A stretch of 64,000 bases of DNA from positions 62,001-126,000 of the IMG/VR virus record IMGVR_UViG_3300042448_001702. One strand, 5' to 3'. The stretch is from a virus. A program made the position numbers and the translations under genes. Below the pieces are notes generated by a model. It saw only the letters and a list, made by a program, of their open reading frames with translations, did not search any database and was not told the origin of the DNA. Positions 15,895-21,903 of the stretch are shown in pieces. Every line of letters begins with the position of its first letter. The stretch's first letter is position 1.

Positions 15895-16041
15895 CTGTAA
15901 GAGATGGATTCGAACCACCATAGTGCGATTCAGTTAGTAACACATTCCTGCAGGATGGTGGTCTACCCCATATTACTAACCTATTTCGTGCTCACCACCC
16001 CCGAGACAGGAGGGCTTGTCTGCCAATTCCAACACCTTACA
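15895..16041 (-). tRNA. Atypical tRNA-like element with ~77-nt insertion
   Basis: Acceptor strands TGTAAGG and TCTTACA pair over 7 bp. A Leu-like D arm (GGAATTGGCAGACA), an anticodon arm CCCTC-CTGTCTC-GGGGG (anticodon GUC if read normally) and a T arm GGTGG-TTCGAAT-CCATC are present. Between anticodon arm and T arm lie about 77 nt that fold into a GTTAGTAA/TTACTAAC helix with an inner hairpin. This could be a giant variable arm, an intron-like insert or a tRNA mimic. Charging identity is unclear. Confidence 0.55.
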
Positions 16042-16046
16042 ATGTG

Positions 16047-16131
16047 CAGAGAGTGAGGGATTCGAACCCCCGTTACCTTTCAGTAAAACAGTTTTCAAGA
16101 CTGCCGCCATCAACCACTCGGCCAACTCTCT
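16047..16131 (-). tRNA. tRNA-Ser(UGA)
   Basis: 85 nt, class II. Anticodon loop CTTGAAA gives UGA. Acceptor AGAGAGT/ACTCTCT, discriminator G as in serine tRNAs. T loop TTCGAAT. Confidence 0.95.
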
Positions 16132-16148
16132 GTTTAGTACTCTAATAA

Positions 16149-16412
16149 TTAGAATACTTTTTCATCTTTAAAGTCTTTAGTATCTAAAGTACTTTGATTT
16201 CTTCTTGCTTCTTCTGCTTCTTTATATACCCTAACCCAAGTTAAGAATATATCTACTGGTGCTAATATCCAACACATAATCAATAGAGCCAAAGAATCTA
16301 AACCAGGTGATATACCTAAACCACCTGCTCTTACATCTCTATTCCATTTTCGTATTGACATTACAAGACAATAGATGAAACAAATTACATAATACGTCCA
16401 AAATAATCCCAT
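16149..16412 (-). CDS. Small two-pass membrane protein
   Basis: An 87-aa protein with hydrophobic segments at about residues 4-20 and 40-60 separated by a basic loop (RKWNRDVRAGG), and a charged cytoplasmic-type tail. It lies inside the tRNA array between tRNA-Ser and the oxygenase gene. Function unknown. Confidence 0.75.
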   Translation of the reverse strand: MGLFWTYYVICFIYCLVMSIRKWNRDVRAGGLGISPGLDSLALLIMCWILAPVDIFLTWVRVYKEAEEARRNQSTLDTKDFKDEKVF

Positions 16413-16439
16413 AACATTTGTTTTTAATTATTAAAATTT

Positions 16440-16901
16440 TTATTTATTTTTTAGAAAGACAACTAAAACCTCTCTATTTCCTTTTTTAATTGGTTTAACT
16501 AAGTGTAGCTGATTTCCATTAAAAGCTATTATATCTCCTTTCACTAATGGAACATAATTTTTATCCAAATGAAATTCACCACCTTCAAATTCATCGTTTA
16601 GAATGAAAATAAAAGTTTTATTAGATGCACCAATATCACTATGTTCTTTTGCCCCTTCACCTTTTTTGTAATTTATATAATGAATTGATGTTATACATTC
16701 ATTAACATCATCTATTGGTATATTATTTTTTATAATATCTAGTAATTCATCATTTTTTAAATCACAAAAAAATCTTTCACTTTTTATGAAATATGGACTA
16801 TTTATATCATCTGAATTGCTAGGTACATATCTAGTATCATTACCATTTTTGTAAACCTCTTTTATTTTATTTATATCTTCAAATGAAATTTTATATTTCA
16901 T
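16440..16901 (-). CDS. 2-oxoglutarate/Fe(II)-dependent oxygenase (prolyl-hydroxylase-like)
   Basis: A 153-aa protein starting MKYKISFEDINK. YINYKKGEGAKEHSDIG contains the HxD iron ligands. Further on NGNQLHLVKPIKKGNREVL contains the distal His and the Arg that would bind 2-oxoglutarate, as in the P4H/PHD2-like subgroup. The product would be a hydroxylated protein or small molecule. The ATG at 16901 avoids overlap with tRNA-Gln, which lies just upstream. It may act on phage structural proteins, but the collagen-like protein here has little proline. Confidence 0.75.
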   Translation of the reverse strand: MKYKISFEDINKIKEVYKNGNDTRYVPSNSDDINSPYFIKSERFFCDLKNDELLDIIKNNIPIDDVNECITSIHYINYKKGEGAKEHSDIGASNKTFIFILNDEFEGGEFHLDKNYVPLVKGDIIAFNGNQLHLVKPIKKGNREVLVVFLKNK

Positions 16902-16912
16902 AATATTTTTTG

Positions 16913-16984
16913 TTACCCGAACTGGACTCGAACCAATACGAACAGAATCAAAATCTGTGATGCTAACCATTACATCATCGGGCA
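16913..16984 (-). tRNA. tRNA-Gln(UUG)
   Basis: 72 nt. Anticodon loop TTTTGAT gives UUG. Acceptor TGCCCGA/TCGGGTA, discriminator A. T loop TTCGAGT. Confidence 0.95.
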
Positions 16985-17071
16985 ATAAAACCCAAGCAAA
17001 TTAATGCTTGAGTTTGTAGTAATTGAAAAACATCTATTCTTCTTGCGGCCTAATACTAACAGGCCCACTTG

Positions 17072-17144
17072 AGCGAGAGACCAGGCTCGAACTGGCCACC
17101 TGAAGCTTGGAAGGCTACCGCTCTACCAAATGAGCTACTCTCGC
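17072..17144 (-). tRNA. tRNA-Gly(UCC)
   Basis: 73 nt. Anticodon loop CTTCCAA gives UCC. Acceptor GCGAGAG/CTCTCGC, discriminator T. One T-T mismatch in the anticodon stem. Confidence 0.93.
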
Positions 17145-17204
17145 TTTTGTGTAGGTGGGACTAACCTACTTCGGTTTTGTACTTCAACCATTAAAGTCCT
17201 TTTG

Positions 17205-17277
17205 AGCGGAAGACCAGGCTCGAACTGGCCACCCCAACCTTGGCAAGGTTGTGCTCTACCGAATGAGCTACTTCCGC
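17205..17277 (-). tRNA. tRNA-Gly(GCC)
   Basis: 73 nt. Anticodon stem-loop CAACC-TTGCCAA-GGTTG gives GCC. Acceptor GCGGAAG/CTTCCGC. The T arm is nearly identical to that of the neighbouring tRNA-Gly(UCC), which suggests duplication. Confidence 0.95.
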
Positions 17278-17285
17278 AATTTTTG

Positions 17286-17359
17286 TGGACCCACTTGGAA
17301 TCGAACCAAGCACCTACTGATTATGAGTCAGTTGCTCTAACCGAATGAGCTATAGGTCC
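17286..17359 (-). tRNA. tRNA-Met(CAU), elongator type
   Basis: 74 nt. Anticodon loop CTCATAA gives CAU. G1-C72 pair and a normal elongator D arm (TAGCTC/GAGC) argue against an initiator. A tRNA-Ile2 with modified C34 cannot be excluded. Confidence 0.9.
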
Positions 17360-17363
17360 GATG

Positions 17364-17437
17364 TGGAGAAGAAGGGAGTCGAACCCATGACCCTCTGCGT
17401 GCAAGGCAGATGCTCTAGCCAACTGAGCTACTTCCCC
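17364..17437 (-). tRNA. tRNA-Ala(UGC)
   Basis: 74 nt. Anticodon stem-loop TCTGC-CTTGCAC-GCAGA gives UGC. Acceptor GGGGAAG/CTTCTCC; the usual alanine G3-U70 pair is replaced by G3-C70 or is weakly placed here, which is worth noting. Confidence 0.93.
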
Positions 17438-17447
17438 TAATTGAACG

Positions 17448-17533
17448 TACCGAGGATGGGAGTCGAACCCACACGAGCTATTTCTGCTCAAAAGATTTTA
17501 AGTCTTTCATGTCTACCATTCCATCACCTCGGC
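17448..17533 (-). tRNA. tRNA-Leu(UAA)
   Basis: 86 nt, class II. Anticodon stem-loop AAAGA-CTTAAAA-TCTTT gives UAA. Acceptor GCCGAGG/CCTCGGT, discriminator A. Confidence 0.95.
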
Positions 17534-17558
17534 GGCGATACTATTTCAAATAACTATA

Positions 17559-17590
17559 CAAAGATACGAATAATATTTTAATTATCCTAA
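17559..17590 (-). promoter_or_regulatory. Probable promoter inside the tRNA array
   Basis: TTAG (one base off TTTG), 20 nt, TATCTTTG on the minus strand, placed just upstream of tRNA-Leu(UAA). It would give the left part of the array its own start. Confidence 0.5.
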
Positions 17591-17591
17591 T

Positions 17592-17819
17592 TTAAAATTT
17601 ACCCCATTGAGATTTATTTCGGTTTCCTTCAGCTATCTTAAATCCTAGCCAAACCTCACCTAATAATCTTTTTATTTTTTTCAATAAGGTATTATCTTTT
17701 TTATAATTTTCAATAACTTCTTCTTGAATAAGTTCAATCGCTTTACCATATGAAATTTCTTCATTTTGCAATTTGATTTCTAAATCTCGTATGAATGCGG
17801 TTTTAATATACTTTGCCAT
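17592..17819 (-). CDS. Hypothetical protein
   Basis: A 75-aa basic helical protein starting MAKYIKTAFIRDLE. It lies within the tRNA array between tRNA-Leu(UAA) and tRNA-Pro, and a probable promoter for the downstream tRNAs sits just after its stop. No family recognised. Confidence 0.65.
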   Translation of the reverse strand: MAKYIKTAFIRDLEIKLQNEEISYGKAIELIQEEVIENYKKDNTLLKKIKRLLGEVWLGFKIAEGNRNKSQWGKF

Positions 17820-17852
17820 TTATTTTATATTTCACTTATCCAAATCTTTTCG

Positions 17853-17926
17853 TAGGGAATGCCAGATTCGAACTGACGACCTCTTGGTCCCAAACCAAGC
17901 GCGATACCGGGCTACGCTAATTCCCT
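17853..17926 (-). tRNA. tRNA-Pro(UGG)
   Basis: 74 nt. Anticodon stem-loop CTTGG-TTTGGGA-CCAAG gives UGG. Acceptor AGGGAAT/ATTCCCT. Its first 10 nt are also the last codons and stop of the upstream 3D-domain gene. Confidence 0.95.
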
Positions 17927-18363
17927 ATGTTTGCTACATTATATAACTTAACCTTTCTGATTTTTGTTCCTTTATCATCTGGGTTAATTAATATATCAAT
18001 CTTTTTTGTCCATCTCTTCGCCATTAAATCTCTGACGGTATATACACCATCTAATTTACCAGCACCCTTCACTCTTACTTTTTGTCCAAACTTATACTTT
18101 CGTTTCAGGTCTCTGCTTATTGCTATTACCTTTTGTTTCTTTGGATTAAGGCTATCCAATTTGTAACCACTTGCGGTAATTAATGGAGTTGAATCGGTTT
18201 CACCTTTAGATACAGTGTACGTTGTTACGGTCACTAAATCATAAGGTAACTTTTTCTTTTCTATTATTTCATCCACAACTTCTTCCTCACTCCTTTCAGA
18301 GTTATTTATATTATGCGGAATGAATAACAAAAAGAAGCATGTTACTAAAGTTACATTTTTCAT
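17917..18363 (-). CDS. Exported 3D-domain (RlpA/MltA-like barrel) protein
   Basis: A 148-aa protein with a signal peptide at residues 1-18 (MKNVTLVTCFFLLFIP). A C-terminal double-psi barrel region has VTTYTVSKGETDSTP, ITASGYKLD and GVYTVRDLMAKRWTKKIDIL. The spaced aspartates match 3D-domain proteins related to MltA and Rpf-like wall enzymes, so a role in cutting or remodelling peptidoglycan in the periplasm is likely. Its stop codon lies inside the 5' end of tRNA-Pro, so RNA processing would trim one or the other. Confidence 0.7.
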   Translation of the reverse strand: MKNVTLVTCFFLLFIPHNINNSERSEEEVVDEIIEKKKLPYDLVTVTTYTVSKGETDSTPLITASGYKLDSLNPKKQKVIAISRDLKRKYKFGQKVRVKGAGKLDGVYTVRDLMAKRWTKKIDILINPDDKGTKIRKVKLYNVANIGN

Positions 18364-18378
18364 GTCTTACTTTTTATT

Positions 18379-18455
18379 TGGTGATTCGGAAAGGATTCGA
18401 ACCTTTGACCCACAGCTTAGAAGGCTGTTGCTCTATCCAACTGAGCTACCGAACC
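18379..18455 (-). tRNA. tRNA-Arg(UCU)
   Basis: 74 nt plus an encoded CCA. Anticodon stem-loop ACAGC-CTTCTAA-GCTGT gives UCU for AGR codons. Acceptor GGTTCGG/CCGAATC, discriminator A. Most other tRNAs here lack an encoded CCA. Confidence 0.95.
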
Positions 18456-18459
18456 AAAC

Positions 18460-18624
18460 AGTTGTTTCAACTTGCAAGTTTACTCTTAACATCTCTTTCT
18501 CTACAACGTCTGAACCTAATCTACATTTGTAGTCCGAATGTGGCGTTGGGTAATTACTCCATGCCTCTATGTAACTCTATGTGCCTTACCTTGTTACTAG
18601 GTGTGTTAAGTGTATGAAACAACT
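18460..18624. other. Structured tRNA spacer closed by a 10-bp helix
   Basis: AGTTGTTTCA (18460-18469) is the exact complement of TGAAACAACT (18615-18624). The enclosed 145 nt contain no ORF of note and form at least one smaller hairpin (ACATT/AATGT). The stretch from 18456 to 18703 has no gene; the rest holds a CACCT/AGGTG hairpin. Confidence 0.6.
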
Positions 18625-18703
18625 TAAAAGTATAATCACCTCACATCTGCAGGTGTTAAAGATTGCCGAGCTAATTGCATATACAATCTAATTATACCTT
18701 TTG

Positions 18704-18777
18704 CGGATTGTACGGGACTCGAACCCGTGAACTCCACCGTGACAGGGTGGCATGATAACCAACTTCACCAACAATCC
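18704..18777 (-). tRNA. tRNA-Asp(GUC)
   Basis: 74 nt. Anticodon stem-loop CCACC-CTGTCAC-GGTGG gives GUC. Acceptor GGATTGT/ACAATCC, discriminator G as in aspartate tRNAs. Confidence 0.95.
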
Positions 18778-18783
18778 TTAATC

Positions 18784-18849
18784 ACTAATTCACCTTTATC
18801 CGCACCATCCATGTCATGCACTGGTTGACAAACACCTCAATGAATTAGT
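18784..18849. other. Structured tRNA spacer closed by a 9-bp helix
   Basis: ACTAATTCA (18784-18792) pairs exactly with TGAATTAGT (18841-18849), closing the spacer between tRNA-Asp and tRNA-Thr. It has the same architecture as the spacers at 18460, 20937 and 21494. Confidence 0.55.
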
Positions 18850-18852
18850 TTG

Positions 18853-18924
18853 AGCTTCCATCCGGAATCGAACCGAATTATCTTGATTACAAGTCAAGCG
18901 CATCGCCTGCAATGCTTTGGAAGC
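18853..18924 (-). tRNA. tRNA-Thr(UGU)
   Basis: 72 nt. Anticodon stem-loop CTTGA-CTTGTAA-TCAAG gives UGU. Acceptor GCTTCCA/TGGAAGC, discriminator T. Confidence 0.95.
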
Positions 18925-18929
18925 GTTTT

Positions 18930-19012
18930 GATAAGAGAATGTCCCAGCCGTTTCTTTCTCTTATCTAACATACACTAACAGCTAAATACGGCTTGACTGA
19001 TTGTGATGTATG
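18930..19012. other. Two-hairpin spacer with possible kissing loops
   Basis: Hairpin 1 has a 10-bp stem, GATAAGAGAA (18930-18939) with TTCTCTTATC (18956-18965). Hairpin 2 has a 6-bp stem, CATACA (18969-18974) with TGTATG (19007-19012). Loop 1 contains AGCCGT (18946-18951) and loop 2 contains its complement ACGGCT (18988-18993), so the loops could pair. Lies between tRNA-Thr and tRNA-Glu. Confidence 0.6.
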
Positions 19013-19018
19013 CTATTG

Positions 19019-19090
19019 TACTCGGTACGGGAATCGAACCCGTATCACCACCGTGAAAGGGTGGTGTCCTAACCGTTAGACGAACCGAGC
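19019..19090 (-). tRNA. tRNA-Glu(UUC)
   Basis: 72 nt. Anticodon stem-loop CCACC-CTTTCAC-GGTGG gives UUC. Acceptor GCTCGGT/ACCGAGT, discriminator A. Confidence 0.95.
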
Positions 19091-19302
19091 ATAGATGGGT
19101 TGATGTGGTGAATCAATAAGTTAATATGATTACCAATTAATAAGAGTTTTGAGTGTGTTGACATTGCGCGAATGTTGACTCTATCAAGATTTGAGAGTTG
19201 AAATTATTTAATCATCATCGTTTAATACTGATTGGCAATGCGTCAGATTTGCAAGATAATAATAAAAACAAATTTCATCACTCACATCTTCCCAATTTTT
19301 TA

Positions 19303-19731
19303 TTAGATGGTTGTAGTTGCGTTATACACATCCAACTCATCCTGCAATCCCTCAATTTGATTTTCCAAATCTTTTATCATTTGGTCTTTTTGAGCGATAT
19401 TAATTTCTACTTCTTTCACCGATTGGATTGAACCAAATCTTTCGGTTACTTTACCTTCTTCACAACTCATTCCTTTAAGTTGCTTTACCTTTCCTTTTAG
19501 CTCTGCCATTAGGAAAATCTTACCATATACAGGTTGGTTAGCCTGATGGATTTTAGTTTTTAAATCAACCAACTCTTTGGTCAATTCTTCTGCTTCATTC
19601 AATACTCCATTTACGGAATATCTACGCAGGTTACCTTCCTCAATTGAGTTATGATTCTTAGCGATTTCATATAACGCTTTGATTTGAGTGGTAAGTTTGT
19701 TCTTTGCTTTTAAAGCCTGTTTTACGTTCAT
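19303..19731 (-). CDS. Coiled-coil protein, DIP1984-like
   Basis: A 142-aa almost entirely helical protein. It has heptad-rich N- and C-terminal segments and the middle motif LVDLKTKIHQANQPVYGKIF. The two-helix layout with L-x-x-x-I-x-x-x-N in the centre recalls the DIP1984 family (about 150 aa, role unknown). It is the only gene behind the promoter at 19754-19785 before tRNA-Glu, and lies inside the tRNA array. The 210 bp left of it hold only weak hairpins. Confidence 0.6.
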   Translation of the reverse strand: MNVKQALKAKNKLTTQIKALYEIAKNHNSIEEGNLRRYSVNGVLNEAEELTKELVDLKTKIHQANQPVYGKIFLMAELKGKVKQLKGMSCEEGKVTERFGSIQSVKEVEINIAQKDQMIKDLENQIEGLQDELDVYNATTTI

Positions 19732-19753
19732 CTCTTTTATGTTTTAAGTTATA

Positions 19754-19785
19754 CAAATATACGAATAATTTTTCAATTATCCAAA
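19754..19785 (-). promoter_or_regulatory. Bacteroidota-type promoter inside the tRNA array
   Basis: TTTG, 20 nt, TATATTTG on the minus strand, 23 nt upstream of the coiled-coil gene at 19303-19731 and just downstream of tRNA-Ser(GCU). Confidence 0.75.
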
Positions 19786-19794
19786 TTATTTATG

Positions 19795-19884
19795 CGGAGA
19801 GTGAGAGATTCGAACTCTCGGTACAGATTAACTCCGTACAACGGTTTAGCAAACCGGCCCTTTCGGCCACTCAGGCAACTCTCC
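19795..19884 (-). tRNA. tRNA-Ser(GCU)
   Basis: 90 nt, class II. Anticodon loop TTGCTAA gives GCU for AGY codons. Acceptor GGAGAGT/ACTCTCC, discriminator G. Confidence 0.95.
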
Positions 19885-19889
19885 GTTGG

Positions 19890-19961
19890 GGTGTAAGGAC
19901 GGTATCGAACCGTCTTATCTAGCTCCACAAACTAGCGCATCACCTTAATGCTTCAAACACC
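19890..19961 (-). tRNA. tRNA-His(GUG)
   Basis: 72 nt. Anticodon stem-loop CTAGT-TTGTGGA-GCTAG gives GUG. An extra G at position -1 faces C73, the histidine identity pair. Two T-T mismatches weaken the acceptor stem. Confidence 0.9.
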
Positions 19962-19964
19962 ATT

Positions 19965-20036
19965 TGGTTGCGGGGCCAGGAATTGAACCTGAATATCTGG
20001 CTTATGAGACCAAACGGATTACCTAATCTCCCCACA
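19965..20036 (-). tRNA. tRNA-Met or tRNA-Ile2 (CAU)
   Basis: 69 nt plus an encoded CCA. Anticodon loop CTCATAA gives CAU. Acceptor TGTGGGG/CCCCGCA is the same as in the fMet-like tRNA at 23160, but the D arm (GATT-AGGT-AATC) is short and not of initiator type. Identity between elongator Met and Ile2 is open. Confidence 0.8.
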
Positions 20037-20044
20037 ATATCAAG

Positions 20045-20115
20045 AGGCGAGTACAGGATTCGAACCTGTGTAAAAGTTTTTGCAGAACTTCATATCACCA
20101 CTCTAACAACTCGCC
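20045..20115 (-). tRNA. tRNA-Cys(GCA)
   Basis: 71 nt. Anticodon stem-loop AAGTT-CTGCAAA-AACTT gives GCA. Acceptor GGCGAGT/ACTCGCC, discriminator T as in cysteine tRNAs. Confidence 0.95.
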
Positions 20116-20123
20116 TTATTATG

Positions 20124-20196
20124 TAGCCCCTAAAGGATTCGAACCTTTAACCCAACGTCCGTAGCGTTGTGTGATAATCCATTTCACTAAAGAGCC
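20124..20196 (-). tRNA. tRNA-Arg(ACG)
   Basis: 73 nt. Anticodon stem-loop CAACG-CTACGGA-CGTTG gives ACG; A34 would have to be converted to inosine by a TadA-type deaminase, presumably from the host. Acceptor GGCTCTT/AGGGGCT contains G-U pairs. Confidence 0.93.
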
Positions 20197-20201
20197 AATT
20201 G

Positions 20202-20272
20202 CACGGGTAGTAGGATTCGAACCCACAACAACGGTTTTGGAGACCGGCATGATACCATTTCACTATACCCAT
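20202..20272 (-). tRNA. tRNA-Trp(CCA)
   Basis: 71 nt. Anticodon loop CTCCAAA gives CCA. Acceptor ATGGGTA/TACCCGT, discriminator G as in tryptophan tRNAs. Confidence 0.95.
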
Positions 20273-20277
20273 GTGTG

Positions 20278-20351
20278 TTGGAGTAGCGGGATTCGAACCT
20301 GCGGCATCTAACGTATCAGATTAGCGCTCTAACCAACTGAGCTATACTCCA
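20278..20351 (-). tRNA. tRNA-Ile(GAU)
   Basis: 74 nt. Anticodon stem-loop CTAAT-CTGATAC-GTTAG gives GAU. Acceptor TGGAGTA/TACTCCA, discriminator A. Confidence 0.95.
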
Positions 20352-20426
20352 ATGTGATAGGTTTCCATCCTATCGTATAATGTGTACATCATTATTTTAA
20401 CTCAATATTAAGTTCGGAACTTTTTG

Positions 20427-20500
20427 TGACCCCTAATGGATTCGAACCATTGACTCCTATATTAAAAGTATAGTGCTCTAACCAACTGAGCTAAGAGGTC
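20427..20500 (-). tRNA. tRNA-Lys(UUU)
   Basis: 74 nt. Anticodon stem-loop CTATA-CTTTTAA-TATAG gives UUU. Acceptor GACCTCT/AGGGGTC, discriminator A. The spacer to tRNA-Ile holds a GATAGG/CCTATC hairpin. Confidence 0.95.
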
Positions 20501-20540
20501 TGACTTTTGTCATACTTGTCACTTTCCATAGTATTTGTTT

Positions 20541-20750
20541 TTAATTGTTATCTTCTAATTCTATTTTACAATATTCGTCCAATGATATTTTATCAAATGT
20601 TATCCATTGTCCATTTCCAAAATCTACTGCGAACTTACCATCTTCTGGTAGATACGCAGTTACTATTCCTTTACTACCCATTTCAATTTTTCCTTTTGGT
20701 GTCACCAACTCTTTTATTAATGTACCAACTCCATGATTAAAATCTGCCAT
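20541..20750 (-). CDS. Small SH3-like hypothetical protein
   Basis: A 69-aa protein with GVGTLIKELV, GSKGIVTAYLPEDGKFAVDF and GQWITFDK, the alternating strands and glycines of a small SH3 or KOW-like barrel. It lies inside the tRNA array between tRNA-Phe and tRNA-Lys, so a role in binding RNA or the transcription complex is conceivable but unproven. Confidence 0.6.
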   Translation of the reverse strand: MADFNHGVGTLIKELVTPKGKIEMGSKGIVTAYLPEDGKFAVDFGNGQWITFDKISLDEYCKIELEDNN

Positions 20751-20772
20751 AATTGTTTTTTTAATTGTTAAG

Positions 20773-20845
20773 TGGTAATGAGTGGTATCGAACCACTTCC
20801 TAAAGATTTTCAGTCTTTCGCTTCTACCTAGTTAGCTTCATCACC
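20773..20845 (-). tRNA. tRNA-Phe(GAA)
   Basis: 73 nt. Anticodon stem-loop AAAGA-CTGAAAA-TCTTT gives GAA. Acceptor GGTGATG/CATTACC, discriminator A. Confidence 0.95.
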
Positions 20846-20849
20846 GGTG

Positions 20850-20931
20850 TTGGGGTAGACGGACTCGAACCGCCGAACTCAAATGAGAGCTGATTTACAG
20901 TCAGCCGCAATTGCCACTATGCGATACCCCA
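20850..20931 (-). tRNA. tRNA-Tyr(GUA)
   Basis: 82 nt with a long variable arm. Anticodon stem-loop CTGA-CTGTAAA-TCAG gives GUA. Acceptor TGGGGTA/TACCCCA, discriminator A. Confidence 0.95.
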
Positions 20932-20936
20932 ATGGC

Positions 20937-21030
20937 GTTCCATATAACTCACATTTGATAGCCCTATCGTGCTACTCACTCAATCCTACAACAGCTTTCA
21001 ACTGAGAGATTGTAGGAATGTGTATGGAAC
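20937..21030. other. Structured tRNA spacer with nested helices
   Basis: GTTCCATA (20937-20944) pairs with TATGGAAC (21023-21030). Inside, TCCTACAA (20984-20991) pairs with TTGTAGGA (21010-21017). The module fills the whole spacer between tRNA-Val and tRNA-Tyr. Confidence 0.6.
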
Positions 21031-21036
21031 ATGTTG

Positions 21037-21111
21037 TGGAAGTTACAGGATTCGAACCTATGACCCTCACGGTGTAAACGTGATGCTCTAAACCAGCTGA
21101 GCTAAACTTCC
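21037..21111 (-). tRNA. tRNA-Val(UAC)
   Basis: 75 nt. Anticodon stem-loop TCACG-TTTACAC-CGTGA gives UAC. Acceptor GGAAGTT/AACTTCC, discriminator A. Confidence 0.95.
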
Positions 21112-21120
21112 AACTTATCC

Positions 21121-21136
21121 CAATATGTCAAAGAAC
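21121..21136 (-). promoter_or_regulatory. boxA-like antitermination element
   Basis: GTTCTTTGACATATTG on the minus strand, between tRNA-Asn and tRNA-Val. The core TTCTTTGACA resembles rrn boxA (GCTCTTTAACA), the RNA site bound by NusB/S10 that keeps RNA polymerase from terminating on untranslated RNA. A second copy is at 22831-22846. Confidence 0.6.
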
Positions 21137-21144
21137 ATATACTG

Positions 21145-21216
21145 CGCTCCCTCTTGGATTCGAACCAAGGACCAACAGATTAACAGTCTGCTGCGCTACC
21201 GCTGCGCCAAAGGAGC
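21145..21216 (-). tRNA. tRNA-Asn(GUU)
   Basis: 72 nt. Anticodon stem-loop CAGA-CTGTTAA-TCTG gives GUU. Acceptor GCTCCTT/AGGGAGC, discriminator G as in asparagine tRNAs. Confidence 0.95.
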
Positions 21217-21223
21217 TTAAAAC

Positions 21224-21259
21224 GAAAAAACCTCTAACCGATTTGATTCAGTTAGAGGT
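21224..21259 (-). terminator. Intrinsic terminator within the tRNA array
   Basis: On the minus strand ACCTCTAAC, a 12-nt loop and GTTAGAGGT form a 9-bp stem followed by TTTTTT. It lies between the 50-residue gene and tRNA-Asn, so reading into the distal tRNAs would need antitermination or an independent start; a boxA-like site occurs shortly downstream. Confidence 0.75.
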
Positions 21260-21287
21260 CTTTCTATGTTGTTTTAAGTATAATCTA

Positions 21288-21440
21288 TTACCAACCTGAT
21301 GCTTCCTCTAACTGTGTACAAATATAATCCACCTTGCCTAAGTTTGCCGGATTACTAATCGTACTAAACATACGAATGCCTGCCCACTCATTTCTCAATG
21401 TAGGTTGCGAACAATTTGTATGTAGTGTTAAAGTTTTCAT
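21288..21440 (-). CDS. Small hypothetical protein, 50 aa
   Basis: Starts MKTLTLHTNCSQPTL and ends LEEASGW. It is a clean frame placed between the structured RNA region and the terminator at 21224-21259. It has two cysteines. Function unknown; it could be a leader-type peptide or small regulator. Confidence 0.5.
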   Translation of the reverse strand: MKTLTLHTNCSQPTLRNEWAGIRMFSTISNPANLGKVDYICTQLEEASGW

Positions 21441-21493
21441 CACTTTGTTATATTAATAAGTATATATAAATAATTTTTTCCGAATTGTTGTTA

Positions 21494-21584
21494 GTTTCAT
21501 CAGGCTTAAATAGGGGATGCCGAAGCACCCCCATCTAAGTTGTAATAAAAATTAAGATATGAAACGAACAACTTTTCAGTTGTT
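21494..21584. other. Structured spacer: closing helix with UUCG and GAAA hairpins
   Basis: GTTTCAT (21494-21500) pairs with ATGAAAC (21559-21565). Inside is a strong 8-bp stem with a UUCG loop on the minus strand (21513-21532). Just beyond, AACAACT/AGTTGTT (21567-21584) forms a 7-bp stem with a GAAA loop on the minus strand. It sits directly 3' of the Gly-like tRNA. Confidence 0.6.
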
Positions 21585-21588
21585 AGTA

Positions 21589-21660
21589 GAGCGGTGAAAG
21601 GAATTGAACCTCTCCTTTTCACTGGAATGTGAAATGTGCTACCGTAACACTTACACCGCA
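21589..21660 (-). tRNA. tRNA-Gly-like (UCC), abnormal anticodon loop
   Basis: 72 nt. The anticodon arm reads TTTCACATTCCAGTGAAA: either a 6-bp stem with a 6-nt loop ATTCCA or a 5-bp stem with an 8-nt loop CATTCCAG, never the normal 7 nt. D and T arms (GGTTCAATTCC) look normal; positions 1 and 72 are T-T. It lies directly 3' of the large structured RNA. Confidence 0.65.
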
Positions 21661-21903
21661 TAAATGGAAAGTTTTTTTGTAAGGTGGGAACTTTCCGAGC
21701 GCTTGCCTAACCACAGGTATCTATCGTGTCAACCATTTTCGTTTAGCCCTATTTGATAAGGGATTAACAGTCAAACTTACAAAAACCAGCCTATACTGTC
21801 TACATTAGTTTTGTTCTTTTAGGTCTACATAACTCTTTATTCTCAATAGGTGAACATTATGTAAAAGAAAGACCACGATAATTCATCTTACAGGATGAAT
21901 TTG

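Noticed and set aside
15895-16041. Group I intron in a tRNA
   Set aside because: The insert is only about 77 nt and has no intron core, so a self-splicing intron is not supported.
17130-17348. + strand frame across the Gly and Met tRNAs
   Set aside because: It is built from the antisense of three tRNA genes.
18320-18617. Two + strand frames
   Set aside because: They overlap tRNA-Arg and the 3D-domain gene in antisense and show no leader of the local type.
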